NCBI GenBank assembly: GCA_033002965.1
Contig: JAURVB010012933.1
Coordinates: 62,001 to 126,000, forward strand
Direction: 5' to 3'
DNA length: 64,000 nt
Source of the DNA: Piper betle
Taxonomy: Eukaryota; Streptophyta; Magnoliopsida; Piperales; Piperaceae
Shown: piece by piece, positions 1 to 12,200 of the stretch
Layout of the letters: each line of letters opens with the position of its first letter
How positions within the stretch are numbered: the stretch's first letter is position 1
The notes under the pieces: model-generated
Database searches by the model: none
The model's input: the letters and a program-made list of their open reading frames with translations, nothing else
Told to the model about the DNA's origin: nothing
Position numbers and translations under genes: made by a program

Positions 1-210
1 GACGCACTTCCTCCCCCCTCCCTCCTCCTCGCTCCCCCGCTGTGGACGCTGCCGCCCATCCGTGGACACCCCTCTGCCCCGCTCCCTCTCGATCCCGTTG
101 TCCAGCCCCCTGCAGCCGCGGCCACCGGGGGGGCTGGATGACGGGGTCAAGGGGGAGCAAGGCGAAGGAGCATCCGCAGCAAGGGTGTGAGGAGTTTTTT
201 CCCTATTGAG

Positions 211-326
211 GGCCACCGCTGGCCAGATCCAGCCACGACAGGCTGGACCTAACCATTCCCCAACCAGATCTGGCTAGGGGACGGCCAAGTCCAACCTGTC
301 GCGGTCGAATCTGGCCGGTGGTGGCC
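211..326. repeat. 58-bp-arm inverted repeat (hairpin) with no spacer
   Basis: Bases 211-268 pair with the reverse complement of 269-326, centred on CCAGATCTGG. By hand count 44 of 58 positions match and all 14 differences are transitions. Arms of this length could fold into a near-continuous hairpin. No terminal duplication or coding content was seen. Confidence 0.8.
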
Positions 327-587
327 CAGATAGGAACGGTGGCTACCAGATCTTGCTATGACAACCCGCCCACATCCAGCCGCGGCCTGCCCACAGCCGG
401 CCGTGGCCAGATCTAGCCGATGGTAGCAGGCCGCTCATGGCCAATACGGTCGTCCTTGTAATCAGACAGCCCAGATCAAAGTTAACTTTTTTTTAAAAAG
501 AAAACACAATAGGTATGCCTTATAATTGAACGACCCAGATGTGAACTCGGGGCAGAAAATTTTTTCTACCCCAGGCTCACCTCAGCG

Positions 588-638
588 GCCCTATATATTT
601 ATATATATATAAAGAGAGAGAGAGAAGAAGAGGGCATC
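588..638 (+). promoter_or_regulatory. Candidate TATA region and (TA)n/(GA)n tract of the PPR gene
   Basis: A TATATATTTATATATATATA run is followed directly by (GA)n and GAAGAAG. The TATA-then-GA/CT-rich arrangement is common in plant core promoters. It lies about 400 bases before the PPR start codon, leaving room for a leader. It could also be just a microsatellite. Confidence 0.35.
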
Positions 639-839
639 AAGGCCGCCACCCTATCATTGTCAATAGAAATCAATTAACCCCTCAAACCGTAATTTCTCTA
701 CAAACGTCCATATCAGTAAATTCTTCCTATGCAAATAATCCAAACGAAAACACTGCATAACGTCTCCTCCAGTCCTCCTCCAGCTCCTCCGCCCGCCGCC
801 ACCCGCACGCCGCCGGCGAAGGAGGCGCCCCAAAAATCG

Positions 840-923
840 ATGGCGACGAAGGTTCTCCTATTTGGTGGCGGCGGGCCATTCCTTGTCGGGGAAAAAGCAC
901 TCACCTTTATCTCCAAAGGTTAG
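840..923 (+). other. Possible upstream ORF in the PPR leader
   Basis: A 27-codon frame starts MATKVLLFGGGG and ends at TAG 921-923, about 90 bases before the preferred PPR start. Its glycine-rich sequence matches nothing I recognise. If the transcript starts near 640 this would be an upstream ORF. It may equally be chance. Confidence 0.25.
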
Positions 924-1013
924 CCGGACGCTTCCTTTCACCTCTACTTGTTCTTCTCTTTTATTGAGAATGTTGTTCATGGTTTCGGCTTCCAACACCG
1001 AATCCTAATTGTG

Positions 1014-2507
1014 ATGGAAACTTGTCGAATAGCGACCAAGTTCTGTACCCGTCGATATATTAATCTTTGCAAATTGAGTTATAGCTATCACTGCCCACCA
1101 TTAAGGAGGTCGATTTCGTCTGATGCTCCATTGGTGGAAGAAGATGTTGAAACGATTTACCGTATAGTTGCTACATCACCTGTTGATTGTGATGTCAAGG
1201 AATCATTGAAGAAAAGTGGGATTTTCCTGTCGAACGATTTGATAGACTGTGTTTTGAAGAGGGTCAGGTTCAGTCATGGTCATCCCCTTCGAGCACTTGA
1301 GTTCTTCAATTACACCAGCAAGAAAAAGGGCTTCTTTCATACCTCCTTTTCATATGATACCATGCTTTATATTCTCGGAAGGGGCCGGCTATTTGCTAAG
1401 ATTTGGGATGTTTTAGCTGAGATGCGTAAGAAGGATCGGTCTTTGATCACGCCTCGAACTCTTATGGTGGTGCTTGCCAGGGTTGCCAAGGTTTGCTCTG
1501 TGAGGATGACCGTGGAGAGTTTTAGGAAGTTTAAGAGATATGTTGGGGAACTTGATACTGCCTGCTACAATGCTTTGTTTAGGACTCTTGCACAAGAGAA
1601 AAGCATGAGTGATGCCAGAAATGTATATCATAGCCTCAAGCGTGAGTTCAGACCTAACTTGCAGTCTTTTAATATACTGTTATCGGGCTGGAAGTCGTCA
1701 GAAGATGCAGAAGGTTTTTTTGAGGAGATGATTGAGTTAGGTGTGAAGCCTGATTTGGTTTCCTATAATTGCTTGGTTGATGTTTACTGCAAGAGTCGAG
1801 AGATGGAAAAAGCACATAAGCTGGTTGAGAAGATGAGGGAGGAGGAAATATATCCCGACGTGTTTACTTACACCAGTATTATTGCTGGTCTGGGATTGAT
1901 TGGCCAGCCTGATAAGGCGAGAGATGTTCTCAAGGTAATGAAGGAGCACAGCTGCTATCCAGACGTTGCAGCATATAATGCAGTCATAAGGAACTTTTGT
2001 ATTGCAAAGAGGCTTGGTGATGCGTTTAAGTTGGTGGATGAAATGATGTCTAGGGGATTAAATCCAAACTCAACAACATTTAATTTGTTTTTTCGATATT
2101 TCTACTGGGCGAATGATTTGAATAGTTCATGGAATTTGTATCAGAAGATGATAGAGAGCAGTTGTCTACCCAATACTCAATCATGCATGTTCTTAATCAG
2201 ATTGTTTCGAAGACAAGAGAAAGTTGAAATGGCACTCTCCTTGTGGAGAGATATGGTGAAAAAGGGTTTTGGCTCATATACTTTGGTGTCGGATGTTTTA
2301 ATTGATCTACTTTGTGATATGGGGAAGTTGAATGATGCAGAAAGGTGTTTGCTGGACATGATTGATAAGGGGCAGAGGCCTAGTAATGTTTCTTTTAAGA
2401 GAATCAAAATCCTAATGGAACTTGCTAATCGGCCAGAGAGCATTAGAACTTTGTCTGATAAGATTTCTGAATTGGCTTACTTACGGCAAGGTCATGAAAA
2501 GCAATAA
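1014..2507 (+). CDS. P-type pentatricopeptide repeat protein, probably mitochondrial
   Basis: The protein is 497 residues from the ATG at 1014. That start is preferred because it opens a typical organelle presequence (METCRIATKFCTRR, then RRSISS); an in-frame ATG at 948 would add 22 residues. From about residue 185 there are around eight 35-residue helical hairpins of the P class, such as those starting LVSYNCLVDVYCKSREMEKA, VFTYTSIIAGLGLIGQPDKA and VAAYNAVIRNFCIAKRLGDA, most ending in PD or PN. No E, DYW or SMR domain follows, so it is not an editing-type protein. PPR proteins of this class bind organellar RNA and act in its processing, stability or translation. The gene is intronless, as is usual for the family. 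The frame is intact. The RNA target cannot be read from the sequence. Confidence 0.93.
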   Translation: METCRIATKFCTRRYINLCKLSYSYHCPPLRRSISSDAPLVEEDVETIYRIVATSPVDCDVKESLKKSGIFLSNDLIDCVLKRVRFSHGHPLRALEFFNYTSKKKGFFHTSFSYDTMLYILGRGRLFAKIWDVLAEMRKKDRSLITPRTLMVVLARVAKVCSVRMTVESFRKFKRYVGELDTACYNALFRTLAQEKSMSDARNVYHSLKREFRPNLQSFNILLSGWKSSEDAEGFFEEMIELGVKPDLVSYNCLVDVYCKSREMEKAHKLVEKMREEEIYPDVFTYTSIIAGLGLIGQPDKARDVLKVMKEHSCYPDVAAYNAVIRNFCIAKRLGDAFKLVDEMMSRGLNPNSTTFNLFFRYFYWANDLNSSWNLYQKMIESSCLPNTQSCMFLIRLFRRQEKVEMALSLWRDMVKKGFGSYTLVSDVLIDLLCDMGKLNDAERCLLDMIDKGQRPSNVSFKRIKILMELANRPESIRTLSDKISELAYLRQGHEKQ

Positions 2508-4165
2508 GAAGTGCTCATGCATGCATAATAAGTAAAAAATGTCAACCATGAGAAGTGAATGGATATTTTTGCCCTTTAATGGGAAGGCAACCTTTCTCTG
2601 CTTATAGATTTGAATAGTTACTGAAAAGAGAATCATAAGTCAAAATAGAGACCCCGAATTTGGATACCTGATGTGAGATATATATTGGTTAAAAGTAGAA
2701 GCCAATCATATGTTATTTTTCAGAAAGAAGATCTCCACGAAACTCTTTACAGTAGTCTGTAAAATCAAATTAATAGATACAACATGAACACTTCATTAAA
2801 GTTAAGGTTGATAGCTCACATGGGATATGCATTTGGGAGTCTTAAGACCCAGTAACTTTTAAGAACTCGGGATGTGTTTTTTCTTGTTGGTCCAAAATTG
2901 CATAATGACTATGGGTTTTTGGGCTCGTTGTCTTTAGAGCTTTCCATGTATATATTTGGCCAAAATGTGTGTAGTCTTGGTTGGAATTTCATTATATAAC
3001 TTTTGAATGCTGTGGGGCTTAAACTTGTCATATATACAGGAGTTGTTGGGAAACAGCTGAGTGCAATGGCTATTCATGTGCTTCACCTGAATCAGGTACC
3101 AAGAAGCATTCTGCAGTTACATATTGGTTTAGCTAATTTTGTATATTTTCATTTCTTCTGCCATTCATGCGGTTGTATGTTGAAGGATCATTGATTCAAA
3201 TATTTAACAGCAGAAGCAAAGCTTAGCAGATGTTGTAAACTTATGACTGAAATGAGGAAACTTTCTATCAACGTAGCTACTTCTAAAACTCAAATTGCTA
3301 GCTTGCAAGAAAAGATCCACATCCACCTTTCTATTATTGTTATGTTTCCGAAGTTGTTGTCAATTATTATAACCTCCAAACCCCTGTGAAAGTTCAGTAC
3401 TGAGCTTGGATGCAAGTATTTTCCATTGTTCTCTTACAGACTGCACACCTATATTAATTCGATGTATCAAGTGCATGCAGGATTGTAGCAAAAAAATATA
3501 AAGGAGAAGATTTATGAGGTGGAGTTTTCTATATGAAGAGGATTGGTGAAATTTTCGTTGCAAGATTTTCAATGAACTATCGGAGCTACTCGGTAGGTTT
3601 TGCTAGACTATCAGTTGCTTAATTTTTCACACTTGGTAAGCAAAGTATTGATGGTTGCTCTGGTAGCAAGTATGTAGTGGGATTCGAAATAAAATATCAT
3701 AGATTAACTCACAGGCTAGCAGCATTTGTAATGTGGAACTGTTTCAAGCATTTCTTTGACCCCTGATGTAAATATGCTCGATATGATAAGTGTGTAAGCT
3801 GATTCAGGTTCATCAGGCTTGACCAAATATTAGTAGTATGGCTTGCGGTTGATTTGTTCCAAAGGTCGGGTACTGTAGTGTCTGCTAATAATAAGGCTGC
3901 AAAACCCCAAGAAGGGGGGTGACCATCGGTGGGGCCGGGAACTCGAGGGATATAGAGTTGCTCCATCCATGTAATTAGATGAACCCTCGTGTAGGGTGGA
4001 TTATGACCTTTGGGGGGCAAGAATGGATTATGGCTTCCCACTAAGAATGTCAGCACATTAATTTATATCCATCATGAATCAGATGTACAGTTTCAATTCA
4101 TGACCAAATGGACTGTCGTATCATTCTTTTAATCTAATTAGAATAAACAAATTGGAATCAACCAA

Positions 4166-4191
4166 TTGTGTGTGTATATATATATATATAT
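4166..4191. repeat. (TG)n(TA)n microsatellite
   Basis: A short TGTGTGTG run passes directly into about nine TA units. Confidence 0.9.
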
Positions 4192-5090
4192 TAACAATGA
4201 TAGTGTGAACTTTGTAAACTTGCATTATAACCATTAATTTTTTATTTAATGGTTTAGATGAAGGAGTTATGGTAGATAATTATGGGTAATTCTATAAATA
4301 ACTATTTAATATGAACTACTAGATTGATTGAAATTTACAAAGTTCACGTTTAAAAAGGGGTTCACACTCTATTAGTTCTAATTGTGTTTATCCTCCACTT
4401 AGCTAATTTATTGGAGTCAAAAGAACTTATCTAACTTCTAGCCACAAGTTCATCTATTCATTACATCTTGGACTTGTATTGTATTATTCTTGCCTCACCA
4501 TACTTTTGCTTAGACCTTCATTTCCTTCAAACTGTTGGATTTTTTCGGGCACATTTTTTGCTCTATGCCGACTCACTTTTATGTTTGCTCTAAATTGATT
4601 TTGTCATTCTTGAGTTGATGTGGATAGATTTTCTTCATTACTATTAAATTGTCACGCCACATTCTTCGTCTCTGATGCCATTTTTTGTTACTTACACAAA
4701 CTTCTTCAAATGTGACTATTACTACCTTCTAGTTGGTCCCCACTAAAGTCATAAATATGCTCGGGTGCAAAATTCACTATGCGGCATCCTTTACATTGAG
4801 TTGAATTTAGGGTTCGGTAGGATTGAAGCACCCTTGCCACGCAAAGGACTCATTCAAGTTACATAAAAATCAAAACATAAGTTAGCTGCGAGTGAGGAAC
4901 AAACACAAAAGATTTTTACATGGCCCCTTAAGGTTTAACTTAACTCCTTATATTAGTGCATGGTGATTTGTTTATTTTTTTTAATATAAGTTACACCAAA
5001 TAGTGAATTTTTGCCACCTTGATTTAATTTGCCTTTAATAAATTTAACTCCGGTGCTCTAGTTTATCTTCTTCTGGTCTCTAAATGCTCG

Positions 5091-5660
5091 AGTTTTTTAA
5101 GTTATGTCAATTGAATTTTTTAATAAATTCTTATTGAGTTTTCAAGTTCACATGTAATAGAAGATAACAATTTCGAGTACATGAGTTGTTTAAGTTATGT
5201 CAATCGTGTGTCTTATAAGTTCATTTTGGATTTTCGAGTTAATATATAATGGAAAGATAAATTTTCATCCATGTAGGTTTTTTAATTTATGCCAACCGAG
5301 TTTTCTTATAAGTTCTTATTAGGTTTTCAAGTTAATACATAATAGAAAATAAAATTTCGTGCGCGTGGATTTTTTAAATTATACCAACTGAATTTCTTGT
5401 AACTTTTTATTGGGTTTTGAAATTAATATATAATAAAAGATAAAATTTTATGCCCGTAAATTTCTTAAGTTATACCCACCAAAGTTTTTATTGGGTTTTG
5501 AACTTAATATATAAAAGAAGATAAAGTTTTATACACATGAGTTTTTTAAGTTATATTAACTGAATTTTATTTAATTTTTTATTGGGTTTTTAAATTAACA
5601 TACAATAAAAGTTTAAATTTCGTGCCTGTGGTTTTTTTTAGGTATGCCAACCGAGTTTTC
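5091..5660. repeat. Minisatellite, about seven diverged copies of a ~92-bp unit
   Basis: Each unit opens with GTTTTTTAAGTTATGYCAAY, continues with TTATTGGGTTTT and AATATATAATARAAGATAAA, and closes with a TTTCGTGC..GTG segment. Unit starts are near 5091, 5185, 5277, 5369, 5460 and 5541, with a partial seventh unit from about 5632. Copies differ by many substitutions and small indels, so the array is old. One unit (5460) is about 10 bases short. Confidence 0.85.
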
Positions 5661-6297
5661 ATTGTGACGTTAACTAAATTTTTTTAACATTTCTGTTTGT
5701 TGTGATAGTTAATGAAAGTCTACTACCCTCTCAATAACTCAATTAAATTGAGCCCAACCGAATTTTTGTTATGATGTTAACTAGGCTCTTTTTAGGTGCC
5801 AAACAGAGTTACTTTTTCTGCTTGTTTAGATAATTAGTGTCCAACGGTGCCAAACGAGACACAAGTGGGCGTAACTAAGAATTTTTCTTAAAATTAATCA
5901 TGTTAAGATGCCCCTTTAGAATTAACCTCACACTCTCGTACTTGTTTTAGATTCAACATTTCTTTATGGCCTATTAGTTGTAAGGGGACGGGTGACAACT
6001 AATGCAGATATCCCGGGTTGGTTAAATGTGAAACCATGGTTTTAAACGATGTATTAGGGGGGCGACAGACTGGTACGATACGAGAGGGCGTATTTAAAAC
6101 TATTGGAGTGAACCTGTAGAGGTGTTTTGTGTCCTTTGATTAAATAGGATTTATTAAGAATAATTAATTTGAGTTAAAAGAGGAGGAGCAGGAAAGGCAT
6201 CTCTGCACGTTCTTCCTCGAGGTGGGAATCTGGCATTGGTCGCCGAATCGGTGCCGGCGGCGGGAAGAGGAGACAGCCGGCGCCGGCGAAGACGACG

Positions 6298-9200
6298 ATG
6301 AGGAGGAAGAGGATGGAGTCGGTGGAGGATCTGGTGGAGGAGGCCAAGGTCCGCACCGTCTGGTGGGCTATCTGCGTCCTCCTCCTCGCCTTCTTCCTCT
6401 CTCGTAATCTCCTTCCCCACCCCTCCCTCTGCAAATATCTCCTCTCTTTACTTTTTCTCCCCTGTAAATTAGGATATTAGATTGATTGATTGTCATGTTG
6501 TTTGATATGGGTATGGCATGGTGTTTGTGGATTGTTGGGAATTATGGGTTTCTGTTGATGATTGATGACGTTGGGGATCGTCTGGATCGGTTTAGTGATT
6601 AGATTGGAGTCAATGGACTGGTGGAGTGGAGGGTTTTGGTTTGAATTGTGAATTTTGTTTACCAATTCATGGGATTTATCAATTTCCTCTTTTGGTTGTG
6701 ATGATTAAGAGTTCTGATAACAAAATGTAGCTGCTGAAATTTTCATGGTCATTGGATTATGTGTAGTAATTACTTATTTGTGTTATTTGAGACCTTGGGA
6801 TCTTGGGTTTGAGTCAGGGAAACAGCGACTTTGCAAAATGCAGGGTAAGGCTGCAAACAGTAGACTCAAACACTCTTTGCGGTTCGACCCTTCCATGATA
6901 TTCTCAAATAGTTGAGCCTTTTAGCGCCCGCGCCCTTTTCTTTTAGTAGGTGGATAGCTGAGATGTATTTGTATCGACATTTTGCTTGTGAGGGTTAACC
7001 TTTTATTTTATTTTATTTTGTTTTTTTTAAATATATAATTCCGTACAACATGGTTAACTCTTGCAAGAGGAGTTTAGGACAAAATATATTTGTTAGTACT
7101 ATACTTTACTAGTTTTTACCTTGTATGTTATTGCAGAAACAAGTAAATCAACATGGCTTAATATTCCGATAGCTTTCCTCATATTTGCCGTATTACGGCT
7201 TCTATCTTATGAAGTGGAGTTTCGGTGGAAAATTAGACCTATTCAGAGGCCTACATATATGTCCTATTTGCGAAAGAAGCAGGTACGTCTAGATGATCCT
7301 TGCCTGTCAACTCTTCCAGTTGCTCCAAGTTGGAAGAAAAAAATCGATTCTCCTCTGGTGGAGGCTGCAATAGAAGACTTCATCAACAAGATTCTGAAAG
7401 ATTTTGTGATAGATTTGTGGTATTCGGCTATTACCCCGGACAGGGAATTTCCAGAGCAAATTCGTGTTATAATTTATGGCGCTCTTGGTGAAGTATCAAG
7501 AAGGTTAAAAGAAATCAACCTGGTCGATTTGCTAACAAGGTGCTTTCATGTTACTTTTGTAAGTCATCAGTGAGCTTCTTCATTGTTTTATGTGCTTGTT
7601 ATGGTTTATTTATTTTAAATAAAATCAAATCATTTATGTTTAGGGATTTGACTGAGTTAGTGGGCAATCACATAGATCTTTATCGAAAGAATCTAGCTTC
7701 TATTGGTATTGATGCCATGGCAGCCCTTTCATTTGATCAAAGAGATGAAAAGCTAAGACAATATCTTCTTGCTTCCAAGAAGCTCCATCCGGCTCTTTTG
7801 TCTACTGATGCTGAGTATAAGGTGGGAGGCTATGTTTACTGTTATTTGGACCACTTATTAATCGCTGCATGATCTTCATCATTTATTTGTAGGAGTGTCT
7901 GAGGCTAGAAGGCGTGCCCTTCTATTCATTATTGTTAGATACTAAGGCATCTGTGAGCTATCTATTAAAATCTAGAATAGTGATTAAGATCAGTAGTCAA
8001 TGTGACAACCTTCCTAAATCTTAGGACGTTTGATTGTTTATTGTTGTTGCAGATTATAGTTGTGTATTTATTCTCACCCACGGCTATTTGCTTTTCTTGC
8101 CTTTAGGTCCTTCAGCAGCTCATGAGTGGAGTATTAAGTATAGCCTTAAAGCCGCATGAGGGTCCTCTTGTTCGGAGCATAGCCCGTGAGCTTCTGACTT
8201 GTCTGGTTATGCAGCCCCTCATGAATTTTGCATGCCCTAGGTAAGCTTTGATGTCCATCAGTTTCCCTGCTTTTTCCCACGCTGCTGCATGTTTTGCAAA
8301 ATTATCTTTCATTCTGTGCATGAGAGGTTTTTTGAAGTAAGCAGGTTTTCCATGTTTGTGTTAAAGAATAGATTGTGGTAAGTGGCTAAGTGAGACATCC
8401 ATCTATAAGTCCACTTAATCAACAGCTTGCATTTTTATAGTCATTAATAAATGCACGAGTGGTCTTTTTATCACTGGGAATATCTGGTATGGAAAAAGCA
8501 CTCACTATACAGAGTTTCTGTCAAGTTTTAACCTTATCTGATATGTCTTTAACTGTTCATCTCTATTGATCTTTATCAAATAAAAGCCTATTCAAATTAA
8601 AAAGGGATTTGTTGAACCTTAGTGCGCCTCATTGGAATCTGAACCATCATCGATCATGCTAAAGATATATATTGAGGACAACAAAGAATGATGGAGATCT
8701 GGCCAATGATTGTTGAGTATTTGAATTGAAGAGTTTATTGGTGATCACACAGGAAAGCAAGAATGGAACAGGAGTTATTTATCAATCAGTTGATGAAGTA
8801 TGTTGATTAGGGCAATTAAGACATTTATGCAGTTAGTATATAGTTCATGATATCGAATAATGGAAGCTTAATACTCCAATATCAAAATGTTCATACATTA
8901 GTAGAAAAAAGATACAAGTTCTATATTTACGTTTTGGTTTTGTTTAACATTTTATGGTTATTTGAATAAGTTGGAAAATGTGATGACCTTATGAGGCTCT
9001 TAAAGTCATGCATTCATTATGTTATCTTTTAGATGAGGGTTCCAATGCGTATAGGGAATATAGATATGAATATGAAGTTTCACTTGAACATCTATCTATG
9101 GGCTTGTATCTCTCTAATGGGACAGGAAAGTGTTGAAGGAAGCAAGAACCTTGACATTTAGGCCATCATATGTCTAACTCATTTCCATTTACTTGACTGG

Positions 9201-12200
9201 TTCTTTATTAGGTGATGGATTAAACTTCACTGGTAGTTTGATGAAAGGATCTTTGAGCCTGAAAACAGAGGGTGTCCTGCTATTCATGAATGTTTTGTTT
9301 TCTAAAATTATGGTCATGTGATGTTGGTAACATCTATACCATCGTAAACCATGTTCATGTACTATTGTTACTTGCATCTTCCATTTTAGCATAATGACAG
9401 TGCATAATAAGCATTACTGATTCTCCTTTCAAGAAATGGTTTTCTTTGAGGTTTTTACCCTGTGCTTTTGTTTAAAATCAATTTATTTACAAGTGATTGA
9501 TTGATGCCTTCCTTATACATAGTTATGTCAATGAGTTGGTGGAATATATCTTTCTTTCCGTGAAAGATAATGCTAACAAGGAGGGCTGTTATGACTCATC
9601 AATTGGTTCGAGCATTCGTGATGCCTCTGTCCATACAGAACTATCTCAAAGCAATTCCCGAATGAAAGAAGCTGTGATCCCCTCACAACAAAAAGACATA
9701 TCCATTGTGGAGAACAGGAATCAGCACTCAGCAATACAGGTGCAATCCAAACCAGCAGACTGGGCTAGAAAACTGGATGCAGTAACCCAGAGAAGAACTC
9801 AAGTACTTGCTCCTGAAAATCTCGAGAATCTTTGGAGCAAAGGAAGGAATTACAAAAAAAGAGTGGTTATAAAAAATCAGCTGTTTCTAGTACCAACATG
9901 AAGATTTCAGGAAGCGTCAATTGCGAAAGCCTCTCAGGAGATGCTGTTTGTGAAGATATAATGAGAGGACCTGTTTCAACACAGGTACATGTCAATGAAG
10001 ACAGGGATGTCAAAGGAAATCTTTTGTTACTAAAGCGTTCTAGTAGCAGTCCTGCATTAGACAATCAGTCTTCAGGTGATACATCAGTTACAACTAAAAC
10101 AGATGGATTTGGTGTTCCAAGGAATTCCCAGACTTCTGCTGCAGACATATTTAGAGATGACGTAAAAGTTAAAAGTGCATCAGATTTGGTTACACATAGA
10201 GATGGATCTCTCTTTGTTCCCAAGCTTAAGTGTCGAGTGAGTGACATTTTTGTGTACTTTGAAATAACATTCTAATTTCTCTTTTCCTTTGAAAATTTCT
10301 GAGCACATCATGTTTTCCATTTACTAAATTATGATTATAGAAAATCAATTGATCAATAAGGGGAATTTGTAATCTGGAAATAAGTGTTTCTGAAACAATC
10401 ATTATGAAAGGAATATCTGCATATAAAGCTTCTGATCTAGGCCTTTATTTGCGTTCAAATAGTTGAAAAGTGACGAATATATTTTTCCAGTTTTTCTTGA
10501 TGATGGGCATTGTCCGTTGAAATAAAGATGGAGCATTTCGTTTAATGAAAAGAGAGTAGCATTTAACTTATGGAAAGGAGAACCTGCACATTATTTGGTT
10601 GTCTTTAATAACTAGACAGCATCTTTTATAGGTCTTTTAGAAAAGTGTATCTTCCAGGTTTTTAGCCATTAGTTTTATGTGGTTTTATGTTTTTAACTGG
10701 AAAATGAGGTATAGACTATGAAGGACTATGAGACCGGGGGTCAGTATAGATGAGGCATTCCTTTCTGGAGACATCATCGAGTATAGACTATAACCCTGAT
10801 CTTTATTATTTGTAATCAAATGGATGAGAAAGAAGAAATATGATCTATTGCAGAGTATATTAAGCAGATGCATGCCAAACATAACGAGTAGTAAATTCTG
10901 AAGGTAAGATTGTAAAGAGAAGACTTGTGGCTGATGTCTTTGAGAGTAATTCCGTTTTAATATCTCTACAGAAATTGCCAGAAACTTATTTGAGTTACCC
11001 ACTGTAACATGCCTTTTTAATTTATTTTTAAGAGCTTCAGGCCATTGTGCAGAATCCTAAGACCTTCCTTTTGATGAAGTTGTTATTATAAAAAATCAGT
11101 CAACGCTATTAAATCATTTTCAAAATATTGAAATTGGTGTATTCTCATGAAGTTTTTAAATAATAATGTGACTGAAGATTGACTTTACTACCAAACATTT
11201 GTGCAGGTTCTGGGAGCCTATTTTGAAAAAACAGGATCAAAATCTTTTGCAGTTTATTCAATTGCTGTGACAGATACAGACAACAAAACTTGGTTTGTGA
11301 AAAGGAGGTATGTTAATGTTTTGGATTTCCATTTGTTGTTGCACTGTTTACAAATAGCTTTTTATGCTGTGAATTTTTCCATTTGTAGATACAGGAATTT
11401 TGAACGTCTGCATCGTTATCTCAAGGAAATACCCAATTACTCATTACATCTGCCTCCAAAAAGGTTTCTTTCATCCAGCATTGATGACCAGTTTGTTCAC
11501 CAACGCTGTGTTTTACTTGACAAGTACTTGCAGGTGATAAATTGGAATTGCATTACTTCATGCTTGTTGTTACTTTGACGCGTTTTGTTGTTATTTGTGT
11601 TTTGGACATTGTGGCATGACCAGAATCTACTGTCAATTGCTAATGTTGCTGAACAACACGAAGTGTGGGATTTCTTGAGTGCTGCTTCTAAGGTTAGAAT
11701 TTTTCTTTCTTTTTTTTTAATTCCTAACTGTAGATTTATAGTCTGAAGGTTTTTTTTTTTTGTTTTTGATTGAAGAATTATTCCTTTGGGAAGTCAACAT
11801 CAGTGATGAAAACCCTGGCAGGTATTTGTTGTGGCTGTTATTGTTTTTAGCAGACTACTTCATGTTTATACTTCTCGGAAGTTGTAAATACACTCAGGCA
11901 GACTGGGACGCTACAGAATTTGGACCAAATCCAATTGGGGTTTCAAATACGAGTCTGTACCTGGTCCTGACACCATTTTAAAACTGGGTTATGAACCTTC
12001 TAGGTTAACGTAAAATTAAAAAGGGTGGGTCTGACTCTGGCCTTGTCCATTAGCATATCTGTAAATAAATTTGAAATTTTTTGGTTATGTTTTATTTTAG
12101 TATGGTTCTTAATTTTTTGGCCTTTTTATTGTTGCTATGGTCTAATTTTCTTGCATTGTTGGGAAGACATCTCTTAAGAGTCCATAAAATCTTTGTCATA

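Larger units (their letters stand above)
1..700. other. GC-rich non-coding segment upstream of the PPR gene
   Basis: No credible reading frame. The first 450 bases are GC-rich and built from recurring variants of a short motif around CCAGATCTGG and GGCCAGATC, including the hairpin at 211-326. From about 480 the composition turns AT-rich and runs into a TATA/GA-rich stretch. It looks like a degraded repeat next to the promoter of the PPR gene. Confidence 0.5.
2508..6297. other. Intergenic DNA between the PPR and sorting nexin genes
   Basis: I see no gene. The first several hundred bases may be the 3' UTR of the PPR gene. There is a short (TG)n(TA)n microsatellite near 4170 and the 92-bp minisatellite at 5091-5660. 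The rest is AT-rich unique-looking DNA with frequent stops in all frames. Confidence 0.6.

Noticed and set aside
3003..3572. Small frames downstream of the PPR gene
   Set aside because: Sixty to seventy codons, no conserved features and in the probable 3' UTR or intergenic DNA.
5091..5660. Regular ~92-bp repeats considered as a CRISPR-like array
   Set aside because: There are no constant repeats separated by unique spacers; the whole unit is repeated and diverged, and the genome is a plant's.
6787..6942. Possible tRNA gene because of the B-box-like GGTTTGAGTC
   Set aside because: No cloverleaf with an anticodon arm can be drawn, and the flanking words match the Au SINE body instead.
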